In this document: positions 8,393 to 16,699 of the stretch, piece by piece
How positions within the stretch are numbered: the first letter of the stretch is position 1
How the letters are laid out: each line of letters opens with the position of its first letter
Source: Actinomycetes bacterium
Lineage (GTDB): Bacteria; Actinomycetota; Coriobacteriia; Anaerosomatales; Anaerosomataceae
Length of the DNA: 59,856 bases
Direction: 5' to 3'
NCBI GenBank assembly: GCA_021372825.1
Contig: JAJFTR010000095.1
Location: 1-59,856, forward strand
Notes under the pieces: generated by a model
Seen by the model: only the letters and a program-made list of their open reading frames with translations
What the model was told of the DNA's origin: nothing
Database searches by the model: none
Translations under genes and position numbers: made by a program

Positions 8393-9445
8393 CTACCTCC
8401 ACAGAGCGCTGACGAAGTAGACCGCAAAGCCCGCGCCCGCCATGATCCCTGTCACGATCCAGAAGCGCACCATCACCTTGGTCTCGCTCCACCCCTTCAT
8501 CTCGAAATGATGATGGATAGGCGCCATGCGGAAGATGCGCTTACCGGTGAGTTTGAAGGAGACGACCTGCAGGACCACGGAGAGCGTCTCAACGAGGTAG
8601 ATCCCGCCGATCAAGATCAAGAGCAGTTCAGTCTTGGTGACGATCGCCATGCTCGCAAGTGCGGCGCCCAGGCCGAGAGATCCCGTGTCGCCCATGAAGA
8701 TGTCCGCAGGGTAGCTGTTGTACCACAGGAAGCCGACACATGCGCCCGCGATGCTCGCCGCCAGCAGCGACACCTCCAAGGAATCCTGCCTGAAGGCGAT
8801 CGCCATGTACGCGAGCATCACGATCATCACCGTGCCTGCCGCCAAACCGTCAAGCCCGTCGGTGAGATTGACCGCGTTGCTCTCGCCCACCACCATGAAC
8901 CATACCAACGCCACGTACATCCACGGGATGACGATCTCGAACGAGCCGATCCTGACGGTCGACGACAGGATCCCGAGATCGAGCGAGCCCACGAAGGGCA
9001 CGGCCACGTGCGTGTCCAGGTGCGCCCAGTTCACCGCCGCGAGCGCGACGAAGATCGCTACCGCCGCCTGACCCGCGATCTTCGCCCGAGGCTTGAGACC
9101 CAAGGACCGCTCGTGGACGACCTTCGCGTAATCGTCGATGAACCCTAGCATGCCGCAGGCGACCATCGCGATGAGCGGTATCAGGCCGAGACGACCCACG
9201 ACGCCCATCGCCAGATACACGCCACCCGCAACAAGAAGGATCAGGACTCCGCCCATGGTCGGCGTGCCTTGCTTGACGAGATGCCCCTGCGGCCCATCCG
9301 CGCGCACCTGCTGACCGATGTTGCGGTACTTGAGAATGCGGATCCACAGAGGAAAGAGCACGGCAGCCAGGACCAGGGCAACTACAGCTGCCAGGAACAC
9401 CTGGTAGGTGGGGTATCGCGCTATCTCAGGTATAAAGCTAAACAT
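8393..9445 (-). CDS. mraY: Phospho-N-acetylmuramoyl-pentapeptide transferase MraY
   Basis: Integral membrane enzyme that transfers phospho-MurNAc-pentapeptide to undecaprenyl phosphate, giving lipid I. The 350-residue protein has about ten membrane segments and the full set of catalytic motifs: FIDDYAK (Asp104, Asp105), NAVNLTDGLDGLAAG, FMGDTGS, and the MraY-specific HHHFEMKGW. The start overlaps the murF stop by eight bases. A second, diverged member of the same superfamily is encoded at 28125-29150. Confidence 0.98.
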   Translation of the reverse strand: MFSFIPEIARYPTYQVFLAAVVALVLAAVLFPLWIRILKYRNIGQQVRADGPQGHLVKQGTPTMGGVLILLVAGGVYLAMGVVGRLGLIPLIAMVACGMLGFIDDYAKVVHERSLGLKPRAKIAGQAAVAIFVALAAVNWAHLDTHVAVPFVGSLDLGILSSTVRIGSFEIVIPWMYVALVWFMVVGESNAVNLTDGLDGLAAGTVMIVMLAYMAIAFRQDSLEVSLLAASIAGACVGFLWYNSYPADIFMGDTGSLGLGAALASMAIVTKTELLLILIGGIYLVETLSVVLQVVSFKLTGKRIFRMAPIHHHFEMKGWSETKVMVRFWIVTGIMAGAGFAVYFVSALWR

Positions 9446-10850
9446 GAGGTTGAATGATGCCCTCCACCACTCGTTCCAGTCCCATCACCCTCGAAGCCTT
9501 GACGAGGACCACGTCTCCTCCCTCGAGCACATCATCGAGGACCTCGCTCGCCTCCTCCGGCGACGCACACGGTCGTACCCGATCCTCCATCATCCCTGCA
9601 GCGAGTGCGCCTTCCGCGATCCGTCGAGCTCGCTCGCCCACCGTCACAAGCACGTCGACTCTGCTGCGAGCCGCTTCTTCACCGAGCTTGAAGTGGGCGA
9701 GCTCTGACAGAGACCCCAGTTCGGCCATGTCGCCGAGAACGGCTATCCGGCGCCCGGATGCTGGCACGTCGGTCAACGCCGCAAGCGCTGCTCTCATGGA
9801 CACCGGATTCGCGTTGTATGCATCGTTGATCACAGTGACACCGCTTGCAGCCTGGAAGGTCTCCATGCGCATCCGCGTGAAGGTCGCCTCCTCGAGACCG
9901 CGCACGACATCGTCCAGGCTCACCTCGAGGTAGAGGCCGACGGCTGCGGCGGCGAGCGCGTTGTAGACGTTGTGCCGACCGGGGACTGGCAACGTGACGC
10001 TTGCACTCCCCTGCTCTGCCACGAGAGTGAACACCGGGTTGCCGAGCTCCGTCACACCTATGGCCTCGGCCCGCACGTCACATGCCTCACTCACGCCATA
10101 GCGCGTCACCGCTGCCTGCGTCCGTGCTGCGATGACGTCAGACCACGCGTCGTCACCGTTCAAGAAAAGCCGCCCGTGTTCGGGAAGCGCGTCTGCGAGC
10201 TCGCCTTTGGCGTCCGCGATGGCTTCCTCGGTGCCCAGCACCTCTATATGACTCACGCCGACATTGGTGATCAACCCCGCCGTCGGCCGAGCGATCCGGG
10301 CCAGCTTGGCTATCTGGCCTCGTCCACGCATCGCCATTTCCACGACGAGAGCTCCTGTGTCGAGTCCCGCTTCCATGATCGTGAGCGGCACCCCCAGCTC
10401 GTTGTTCCGGTTGCCCTCGGTGGCGACGACCTTCATCCGCGTCCCCAACACAGAGCGCAAGAGGTCCTTTGTCGTCGTCTTGCCTGTGGAACCCGTCACC
10501 CCGATGACCGGACATGTCAGCCGATCACGGTGAAAAGAGGCGAGTGCCTGCACCGCCGCCGCCGCGTCATCGACGCGGACCAAAGCGACCCCTTGCCGCC
10601 GGGACGTCGCAAGCGTCTCGCGGAAGGACTCCTCATCGCGTGTGACGATGATCGCCCGCGCCCCCGCGCGCACTGCGTCGGCAATGAAATCATGCCCGTC
10701 CACGCGTTCGCCGGTGAACGCCACAAAAGCGGATCCCGGCATGACCTCGCGTGAGTCGATGGCAAGGCCGTTGATCATCGTGCGCTCTTCTCCAGCCAAG
10801 AGCTCTCCGCCTGTCACCTCTAGGAGCCTGGTGACCGAAAGTGTCAGCAT
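9438..10850 (-). CDS. murF: UDP-N-acetylmuramoyl-tripeptide--D-alanyl-D-alanine ligase MurF
   Basis: Cytoplasmic ligase that adds D-Ala-D-Ala to the UDP-MurNAc-tripeptide. The N-terminal domain begins with IDSREVMPGSAFVAF, the ATP loop is GSTGKTTTKD (120-129), and the C-terminal half has the family sequence INDAYNANPVSM. At 470 residues it is of usual length. The ATG at 10850 overlaps the murE stop by seven bases. Confidence 0.97.
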   Translation of the reverse strand: MLTLSVTRLLEVTGGELLAGEERTMINGLAIDSREVMPGSAFVAFTGERVDGHDFIADAVRAGARAIIVTRDEESFRETLATSRRQGVALVRVDDAAAAVQALASFHRDRLTCPVIGVTGSTGKTTTKDLLRSVLGTRMKVVATEGNRNNELGVPLTIMEAGLDTGALVVEMAMRGRGQIAKLARIARPTAGLITNVGVSHIEVLGTEEAIADAKGELADALPEHGRLFLNGDDAWSDVIAARTQAAVTRYGVSEACDVRAEAIGVTELGNPVFTLVAEQGSASVTLPVPGRHNVYNALAAAAVGLYLEVSLDDVVRGLEEATFTRMRMETFQAASGVTVINDAYNANPVSMRAALAALTDVPASGRRIAVLGDMAELGSLSELAHFKLGEEAARSRVDVLVTVGERARRIAEGALAAGMMEDRVRPCASPEEASEVLDDVLEGGDVVLVKASRVMGLERVVEGIIQPHV

Positions 10851-12295
10851 CGTGCTCTCAACTCCTGTCGGGCGACTTCGCGGTCGTCGAAATGCACCTT
10901 CCTGTCCGAGAAGACTTGGTACTGCTCGTGACCCTTGCCCGCGATCAGCACCGCATCACCCGGCGATGCCAGATCCAAGGCCGTGGCGATGGCTTCTCGG
11001 CGGTCGACCACGACTCGGTACGAGGTCCCCGTGGGCCGGATCCCGTCTTCGATCTCAAGGATGATACCGACCGGGTCCTCGCTCCGTGGGTTGTCGCTCG
11101 TGATCACGACCTCGTCGGCTCCGTGACCTGCCGCTGCTCCCATGAGGGGGCGTTTGTCAGGATCGCGGTCACCGCCGCAACCGAACACGACGATCACCCG
11201 CCCCGGCGTGGCCGCGCGGACAGCAGCGAGGGCCTTCGCGAGAGAGTCGGGCGTGTGCGCGTAGTCGACGAGGACCGCGAAGGGCTGACCCTCGTCGATG
11301 CGCTCCAAGCGTCCTGGCACCTGAGGGGCTTCTTCGAGCCCGCGTGCGATCGCATCCAACTCGATCCCCACTGCGATGCCACTTCCCGCGGCTACCAGCG
11401 CGTTATCCACGTTGTAGCGCCCGGCCAGCGGTACTCTCAGGCGTCGAGAGCCCCATGGCGTCACCAGTGTGAACACGCTGGATGTCGCAGCCTGCACCTC
11501 ATCGGCTGCGCGGACAAGCGCCTCATCGCCGCGGCCGACAGCGATGGCCGATCCAAGCGTGGAAGCGAGCTCCCTGCCCGCTGGATCATCAGTGTTCACG
11601 ACGCGCGCGCGCACGTCCATCTCGGTGAAGAGCCGCCGCTTGACGGACCAGTACTCCTCCATCGTGTGATGGTAGTCGAGGTGGTCCTGCGTGAGGTTCG
11701 TGAAGGCCGCCACGGCAAACGTCACGGCATCCACTCGATGAAGGTCGATGGCGTGCGAGGAGACCTCCATCGCCACACCGCTTACCCCAGCTTCGCGCAT
11801 CTGGGCGAACAGCCGCTGAAGGTCCGCTGACTCGGGTGTCGTCCGCGACGAGTCGTGCCGCGCCCCCGCGATGCGCGTCTCTACCGTGCCGATCAGCCCG
11901 GTCGTACGCCCCGCGGCGCGCATGATGCTCTCCACCAGGTAGGCCGTCGTGGTCTTCCCGTTCGTGCCTGTGACACCTACCACGTCCATGTCCCGCGTCG
12001 GGAATCCATAGAAGCGCGCCGACGCCACCGCGAGCGCCTTTCGTGAATCGTCCACGAGTGCGGTCGGCACGTCCACGCCGGGGATCGCGTGTTGCGCCAC
12101 CAGCGCCACGGCGCCCCTTGCTACCGCATCGTGAGCGAACTCGTGCCCGTCGTTCTCGAAACCGGGTATGCAGAAGAACACGTCCCCGGGGGTCACGCGG
12201 TCCGAACGGTATGCGATCCCGCTCACGGGCGCGGTGCCCGAGTGCCGGACTCGGTCAAGGTCTTCCAAGAGCGTTACGAGGTCCGTTGTCTCCAC
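10844..12295 (-). CDS. murE: UDP-N-acetylmuramoyl-tripeptide synthetase MurE
   Basis: Ligase that adds the third peptide residue to UDP-MurNAc-L-Ala-D-Glu. The protein is 483 residues from the GTG at 12295. It shows VTGTNGKTTTAYL (108-120) and, at 401-404, DNPR, the motif that marks meso-diaminopimelate rather than lysine addition. I therefore infer mDAP-type peptidoglycan. The reading frame stays open upstream to 12937, but that part lies out of frame inside the penicillin-binding protein gene. After that gene's stop at 12352, GTG 12295 is the only usual start codon before the conserved sequence; its AGGA site is close, at four bases. Confidence 0.95.
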   Translation of the reverse strand: METTDLVTLLEDLDRVRHSGTAPVSGIAYRSDRVTPGDVFFCIPGFENDGHEFAHDAVARGAVALVAQHAIPGVDVPTALVDDSRKALAVASARFYGFPTRDMDVVGVTGTNGKTTTAYLVESIMRAAGRTTGLIGTVETRIAGARHDSSRTTPESADLQRLFAQMREAGVSGVAMEVSSHAIDLHRVDAVTFAVAAFTNLTQDHLDYHHTMEEYWSVKRRLFTEMDVRARVVNTDDPAGRELASTLGSAIAVGRGDEALVRAADEVQAATSSVFTLVTPWGSRRLRVPLAGRYNVDNALVAAGSGIAVGIELDAIARGLEEAPQVPGRLERIDEGQPFAVLVDYAHTPDSLAKALAAVRAATPGRVIVVFGCGGDRDPDKRPLMGAAAGHGADEVVITSDNPRSEDPVGIILEIEDGIRPTGTSYRVVVDRREAIATALDLASPGDAVLIAGKGHEQYQVFSDRKVHFDDREVARQELRARC

Positions 12296-12351
12296 TGCTT
12301 CCTGCCGCCTCTGAAACCCAGAGATTCTAGCATAGGCCCGCGCACGTGTTC

Positions 12352-14151
12352 TCAGTCGTCGCCACCTTGTAGGGCTTGCGCCGCCGTGCCTGCCGTCCGA
12401 GAACCATCGGTGCTTGCGGGAAGCTTGCCCGAGCTCGGAGGCACTTGGAGATGAGACATACAAAACGAGGCGATCTTCGAGAACGTCGGCGCAGCCACGA
12501 CGCCTCCGTAGATCGACCCCTTCGGCTCGTCGATGGTGACAACGATCAGCACCTTGGGGTCTTCGGCCGGCAGAAAACCTGAGAAGGACGCGACGTACTT
12601 GCCCTTCGCGTAGCCCGCCACCCCGTCGGTGCGGGCCTTCTGGGCGGTACCCGTCTTCCCGGCCACCGTGTACCCACGGACCTTCGCTCCCGCACCCGTC
12701 CCTTCGGTCACCACTTCTGCGAGCACTTCGCGCATGGTCGCAGCCGTCTCGGCTGACAAGACGTTCTTCGTGTCCCAGGCGATCTTCTGTGAGGGTTCGT
12801 CGGGCAGCGAGTGCAGGAAGTGAGGCGTCACCAGATTGCCGCCGTTGGCGATCACAGCCAGCCCGCGAGCCAGTTGTAAGGGGGTGACCGAGATACCCTG
12901 ACCGAACGGGATGTTGCCGATCGAGCTCGCGGACCACTTCTCGGGCGCCGGCAGCCAGCCCTTTGCTTCACCAGGGAAGTCGACCCCTGTCTTCTCGGTC
13001 AAACCGAACTTGGAGAAGTACTCGTACAAGCGCTTCTCCCCGAGCGCGAGGCCGAGCTTGACCGACCCGATGTTCGACGAGTTCGTGACGATCTGAGCGA
13101 GAGACCACTCCACGGTTCCCCGGTCATGCGCCTCGTGTATGGTCCGGCCACCGACTTTGATGGTCGGGGGAAGCCTGAACATGCTCGCGGGGTCGAACAG
13201 CCCCTCCTCGATCACCGCCGCGGCCGTGAACGACTTGACCGTGGACCCCGGTTCATACGTGTCCACCACCGGGCGGTTCCTGAAGCTCACAGGATCGGCG
13301 CTCGAGAAGCCGTTGGGGTTGAAGACCGGCGTGGAGGCCATCGCGAGGATCTCGCCTGTATCAGGGTCCATCACTATGACTGAGCCGGACTTCGCCTTCC
13401 ACTTGTCAACCGCTGTCTGTAGCTCGAGTTGAGCTTGATACTGGATGTCCTTGTCGATGGAAAGGACGACGTTCTTGCCGTCGATCGGGTCTTCGCGGAG
13501 CTCCACACCGCCCGGGATCGGCACGCCCCCCGGGCCCTTCTCCGCGATCAGCTTCCCCGGCTTACCGCCGAGCACCTCGTCGTAGTACTTCTCGATGCCC
13601 GCGAGACCTTCATCGTCGACGCCGACGAAGCCCAGGACCTGGCACGCCAGCTCGTTGGATGGGTAGACCCGCCGCGAGTCTTCCTGGAAGTAGATCCCCC
13701 TGAGCCCGAGGTCCTCCAGTGCCTTCGCCCGTGTGACGTCGACCTTCCGCGCGAGATAGACGAAAGTCGCGTCCTTGGTAAGCTTTGCGAGGTAGCTTTC
13801 CTTGTCTCCGCCGAGCACCGACGCGAGCGCTAGGGCAGCCCCCTCGGGATCGGTGACGCTCTTGGGAACCGCATACACATTCCGAGCCTCCATGCTCACC
13901 GCCAGAGGCTGTCCCTCGCGATCGTAGATCGAGCCGCGCTCGGGTGGGATATCAAGCTCGCGCTGGCGCTGCTCAAGAGCCATCTTCGCGTACGCGGGGC
14001 CCTCCACCACTTGGAGCCATACGAGCCTCGCGCCGATGACCAAGAAGGCCGACCCGAACAAGCCGAGAAGGACCACATACCTCACGGACCGCTTTCGCGG
14101 TCCGCGTGTGGCCCTCGTTCTCGCCTCCCTCTTCTGGCGGTCCCGGCTCAT
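12352..14151 (-). CDS. Class B penicillin-binding protein, FtsI/SpoVD type
   Basis: Bitopic transpeptidase that cross-links septal peptidoglycan and partners FtsW. The 599-residue protein has a basic tail, a membrane helix (about 24-46), a dimerisation domain with RGSIYDREG (72-80), and a transpeptidase domain. The catalytic serine is Ser303 in STVK, followed by SSN at 358-360 and KTGT at 499-502. No C-terminal PASTA repeat is present, so it is closer to FtsI than to SpoVD in layout. The protein ends in a short Ser/Thr/Ala-rich segment. It overlaps ftsL by four bases in an ATGA. Confidence 0.95.
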   Translation of the reverse strand: MSRDRQKREARTRATRGPRKRSVRYVVLLGLFGSAFLVIGARLVWLQVVEGPAYAKMALEQRQRELDIPPERGSIYDREGQPLAVSMEARNVYAVPKSVTDPEGAALALASVLGGDKESYLAKLTKDATFVYLARKVDVTRAKALEDLGLRGIYFQEDSRRVYPSNELACQVLGFVGVDDEGLAGIEKYYDEVLGGKPGKLIAEKGPGGVPIPGGVELREDPIDGKNVVLSIDKDIQYQAQLELQTAVDKWKAKSGSVIVMDPDTGEILAMASTPVFNPNGFSSADPVSFRNRPVVDTYEPGSTVKSFTAAAVIEEGLFDPASMFRLPPTIKVGGRTIHEAHDRGTVEWSLAQIVTNSSNIGSVKLGLALGEKRLYEYFSKFGLTEKTGVDFPGEAKGWLPAPEKWSASSIGNIPFGQGISVTPLQLARGLAVIANGGNLVTPHFLHSLPDEPSQKIAWDTKNVLSAETAATMREVLAEVVTEGTGAGAKVRGYTVAGKTGTAQKARTDGVAGYAKGKYVASFSGFLPAEDPKVLIVVTIDEPKGSIYGGVVAAPTFSKIASFCMSHLQVPPSSGKLPASTDGSRTAGTAAQALQGGDD

Positions 14152-14690
14152 CTGCTCGCCGAGAGTCCCATGTCGCCGACAAGAAGCATCTGCGCCTCAC
14201 CTGCCGCAAGGTCCATCACCGTGTCGAGGGCGGACGCGAGAACACCTGTGCGAGAGCTCTCTTCGGACGCCATCGCGGGCGTGCTCTGCTCGGCAAGCGT
14301 GATGTACCGGACCTCGCCGGGTCCCGTCATCTTGAGTGTCGAACCTGCGATGGCCTTGATGCGCGAGGGCGCCGCCAGAGTGCTGCAATCCGCCTCCAGC
14401 GACTTGCTGGCCAGCTGCTCCGCTTTGATCGACCGCTCGAGTTCGACGGCGTCGATGGCGTCTTCGGCGGCCCGCACCGCCAACGTCACACGCAGGAGCC
14501 CCACCGCGGCAAGAAAGACAGCGACGGCACAGAACACTCCGAAGACGACAGGCGCTTGGGCGTGCCGAGAACGGCGGCGGGTAGGAGAGACTGTGCGCAC
14601 ACCCCGGCTGGGTGGCGCTGTGACAAGCCGCAAGGTCTGCCGCCCGCTCACGGTCTGCCCGTGGTCGAGCTTGCGCGCCGCGACCGCCAC
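14148..14690 (-). CDS. ftsL: FtsL-like divisome membrane protein
   Basis: This small bitopic protein (180 residues) lies between rsmH and the penicillin-binding protein gene, the normal place of ftsL. It has a basic cytoplasmic region, one membrane helix (about 47-67) and an extracellular helical segment (about 70-115) suited to coiled-coil pairing with FtsQ/DivIC. FtsL proteins have little sequence conservation, so the call rests on position, size and topology. The GTG start at 14690 has AGGAGG eight bases upstream. A C-terminal extension of some 60 residues is longer than in typical FtsL. Confidence 0.8.
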   Translation of the reverse strand: MAVAARKLDHGQTVSGRQTLRLVTAPPSRGVRTVSPTRRRSRHAQAPVVFGVFCAVAVFLAAVGLLRVTLAVRAAEDAIDAVELERSIKAEQLASKSLEADCSTLAAPSRIKAIAGSTLKMTGPGEVRYITLAEQSTPAMASEESSRTGVLASALDTVMDLAAGEAQMLLVGDMGLSASR

Positions 14691-14729
14691 TGCACGTGCC
14701 TCCTCTGCTACGACTACTGCTGCATCTGT

Positions 14730-15665
14730 TCAGATCTTCTCCGCGCTTCTCAGCTTGGCGCTTCGCGAACGCGGGTTTTGCGCTATCTCCTGCTCGGTGG
14801 GGACCACCGGGCGACGAGTGATGATGCGGAGTACCGGCACGTGTCCACATGTGCATACAGGCACATCAGGAGGACACACACACCCCTGCGCGTGCTCGGC
14901 GAACACACGCTTGACCACGCGATCCTCGAGAGAGTGGTACGAGATCACCACGATCCGCCCCTCGGGAACAAGCCACCGTATCGCCGCGTCAAGCCCGCGC
15001 TCAAGAGCCTCGAGTTCATGATTGACCTCGATGCGCAGCGCCTGAAAGCTTCGCCGAGCAGGGTGCCCTCCTTCCCGCCGCGCTCCGGCAGGAATGGCGG
15101 CCTTCACGATCTCGACAAGCTCTCCTGTCGTCGTGATCGGATGGTGGGCCCGCGCGGCTACGATGAAGGCTGCGATGCGCGAGGCCCACCTTTCCTCACC
15201 GTACTCGCGGATGATGTGTGTAAGCTGCGTCTCGCTGTACGTGTTGATGATGTCGGCCGCGGTCGGCTGCGACGACGAGGTGTCCATGCGCATGTCCAGA
15301 GGGACATCCTCTTGGTAGGTGAAACCGCGACCGCCGACATCCAACTGAGGAGAAGACACGCCCAGGTCGAACAGGAACCCGTCGACGTAGGGTACTCCGG
15401 CATCGACGAGCAGGCGGTCAAGATCGGCGAAGTTGCCCTTGATCAGGATCGTTTGCCGGCCGAGGGGTAGTATGTCGCGTGCTGCGGCCAGTGCGGCGTC
15501 ATCTTGGTCGATCCCCACAAGGATCCCCGTAGGCGCGATGAGCTCTGCGATCCGCTTCGCGTGTCCTGCCCCGCCCAAGGTACAGTCGACGATGATCGCT
15601 CCATCATGCGGCGATAGGTGCTGCGTCACCTCGGCCGGCAAAACTGGGATGTGCCGGTATTCCAT
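14730..15665 (-). CDS. rsmH: 16S rRNA (cytosine1402-N4)-methyltransferase RsmH
   Basis: SAM-dependent enzyme that methylates C1402 of 16S rRNA in the decoding region. The sequence starts MEYRHIPVLPAEV, has the SAM-binding motif DCTLGGAGH at 27-35, and later FDLGVSSPQLD and VISYHSLEDRVVK, both diagnostic of the family. The start is the ATG at 15665, with AGGG eight bases before it; a TTG two codons upstream is spaced too close to that site. The gene follows mraZ with little space. Confidence 0.97.
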   Translation of the reverse strand: MEYRHIPVLPAEVTQHLSPHDGAIIVDCTLGGAGHAKRIAELIAPTGILVGIDQDDAALAAARDILPLGRQTILIKGNFADLDRLLVDAGVPYVDGFLFDLGVSSPQLDVGGRGFTYQEDVPLDMRMDTSSSQPTAADIINTYSETQLTHIIREYGEERWASRIAAFIVAARAHHPITTTGELVEIVKAAIPAGARREGGHPARRSFQALRIEVNHELEALERGLDAAIRWLVPEGRIVVISYHSLEDRVVKRVFAEHAQGCVCPPDVPVCTCGHVPVLRIITRRPVVPTEQEIAQNPRSRSAKLRSAEKI

Positions 15666-15675
15666 TTTCAAGGCC

Positions 15676-16110
15676 CTAGAGGATGCCGGATTCGGCCAGT
15701 TCTTTCGTCACATCTTCGATGCGCTCAGTGGTCTCGCCGTTGTAGGCAGCCCACGTGGCCGAGTCCCACAGCTCGATACGATTGCCATTGCCGATGACCG
15801 CCACGTCGCGATCGAGTCCCGCGAACTCGCGGAGCACAGGCGTGAGCGTGATACGTCCCGCCGAATCGAGCTCCGTCTCGATAGCTCCGGAGGTGAAGAA
15901 CCGTCGCACCTGCCGGAAACGCGGATCGAAATCGTCTTGCTCCATCAAGCGCTCGATGAACGCTTGGTACTCCTCGGCGGATTGCACGTACAGACAGCCG
16001 CCAAGCCCCTTGGCGACCACGAGGCTCCCGGTCATCTGCCCCCGGAACTTGGCAGGCAGAGACAGTCGCCCTTTGGCGTCCAGCGTGTGCTGGTATTCGC
16101 CGAGAAACAT
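15676..16110 (-). CDS. mraZ: Transcriptional regulator MraZ
   Basis: DNA-binding ring protein that controls its own dcw operon and co-purifies with the nucleoid. The 144-residue protein has two SpoVT/AbrB-like halves, each with a DxxGR loop: DAKGRLSLPAKFR near the N terminus and DSAGRITLTP in the second half. I chose the ATG at 16110, which gives the canonical MFLGEYQHTLD start and has AGGAGG six bases upstream. A frame open to 16149 adds 13 residues foreign to the family. Its probable operator is at 16180-16234. Confidence 0.97.
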   Translation of the reverse strand: MFLGEYQHTLDAKGRLSLPAKFRGQMTGSLVVAKGLGGCLYVQSAEEYQAFIERLMEQDDFDPRFRQVRRFFTSGAIETELDSAGRITLTPVLREFAGLDRDVAVIGNGNRIELWDSATWAAYNGETTERIEDVTKELAESGIL

Positions 16111-16170
16111 CCCGTCCCTCCTGGCTCCTCCGGGAGTACGTTCGGACACTGCTCGTGTCCCGATGGCATC

Positions 16171-16199
16171 AGACTATGCCACTTCATCCCACTTTGCAA
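16171..16199 (-). promoter_or_regulatory. Putative dcw (mraZ) promoter
   Basis: On the minus strand TTGCAA (16194-16199) and TAGTCT (16171-16176) are separated by 17 bases. Initiation near 16164 would give a leader of about 54 bases before the mraZ ATG. The -35 element lies among the MraZ boxes, as expected for autoregulation. Confidence 0.45.
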
Positions 16200-16234
16200 C
16201 ACTTTTTGGGTAAGTTCCCCACCTATCGCCACTT
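16180..16234 (-). promoter_or_regulatory. MraZ operator: five boxes in 10-bp register
   Basis: Read on the minus strand, AAGTG occurs at 16180-16184, 16190-16194, 16200-16204 and 16230-16234, and AGGTG at 16220-16224. All start exactly 10 bases, or a multiple of 10, apart. The position at 16210 is the only gap in the series. Known MraZ operators are direct GTGG-like or TGGG-like repeats with 10-base periodicity, so this is a very likely MraZ binding array overlapping the promoter. Confidence 0.8.
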
Positions 16235-16370
16235 CATGCCGCTGACTGGGACAGTCGTGGCACCCGGGCGGCATGCGAACCAACCCGACACGAAAGCCGT
16301 CTTACAGGCGTGAGGCAGGAATCGGCCGTTGACAGCGGAATAGTGGAGCGAGGACTTAGGAACGTGCAGG

Positions 16371-16400
16371 TTGCCCCTCGTGTGTCTGGGGCGATAGAAT
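16371..16400 (+). promoter_or_regulatory. Putative promoter for the 50-residue membrane peptide gene
   Basis: TTGCCC (16371-16376) and TAGAAT (16395-16400) are 18 bases apart on the plus strand. Initiation near 16407 would place the GGAGG ribosome site about 17 bases downstream. It is divergent from the mraZ promoter. Confidence 0.45.
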
Positions 16401-16438
16401 CTTGAGTACCAGCAGGCGCGATGGAGGTGGGTAGCCCG

Positions 16439-16591
16439 ATGTATGGATGGTTCAGTCTCGGCAACAACGTCGCCGGCATCGTCTTCAACATGCTTGTGGT
16501 CGCGTTTCTCGTCGTGTGCGCGATCGGCATCGGTTTTCTCCTGTACGCTGACAAGCAGCTGAAGGCACGCGAAGACGACACCTCGAAGTAG
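16439..16591 (+). CDS. 50-residue single-span membrane peptide, function unknown
   Basis: A short open frame from ATG 16439 to TAG 16589-16591 encodes a protein with a 10-residue N terminus, one strong membrane helix (about residues 11-37, from VAGIVFNML to GFLLY) and a charged tail rich in Lys, Asp and Glu. GGAGG lies upstream at about 11 bases, a promoter-like pair lies at 16371-16400, and a strong hairpin follows at 16613-16657. It therefore looks like a complete, independently transcribed small gene. I do not recognise the family. It sits between the mraZ operator and a DUF4349 lipoprotein gene. Confidence 0.6.
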   Translation: MYGWFSLGNNVAGIVFNMLVVAFLVVCAIGIGFLLYADKQLKAREDDTSK

Positions 16592-16612
16592 CGCTCCGCT
16601 CGACCGCACGTT

Positions 16613-16657
16613 CGACGCCCCGATACGCCTGCTCACGTCAGGTGTGTTGGGGCGTCG
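16613..16657 (+). terminator. Strong hairpin after the 50-residue peptide gene
   Basis: Arms 16613-16631 and 16639-16657 pair over 19 positions if G-T pairs are allowed, nine of them an unbroken CG-rich base (CGACGCCCC with GGGGCGTCG). The 7-base loop is CTCACGT. No T run follows. It starts 21 bases after the stop at 16591 and ends 42 bases before the DUF4349 gene, so it likely terminates or attenuates transcription between them. Confidence 0.6.
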
Positions 16658-16699
16658 CCGTCTACCGGGACGTCAGCATGCGACGTCGAGGAGGTCACC

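Noticed and set aside
12296-12937. Upstream extension of the murE frame by 214 codons
   Set aside because: It lies out of frame inside the penicillin-binding protein gene, which has all catalytic motifs. The extension has no similarity to MurE and is Arg/Ser-rich, as is usual for GC-rich shadow frames.
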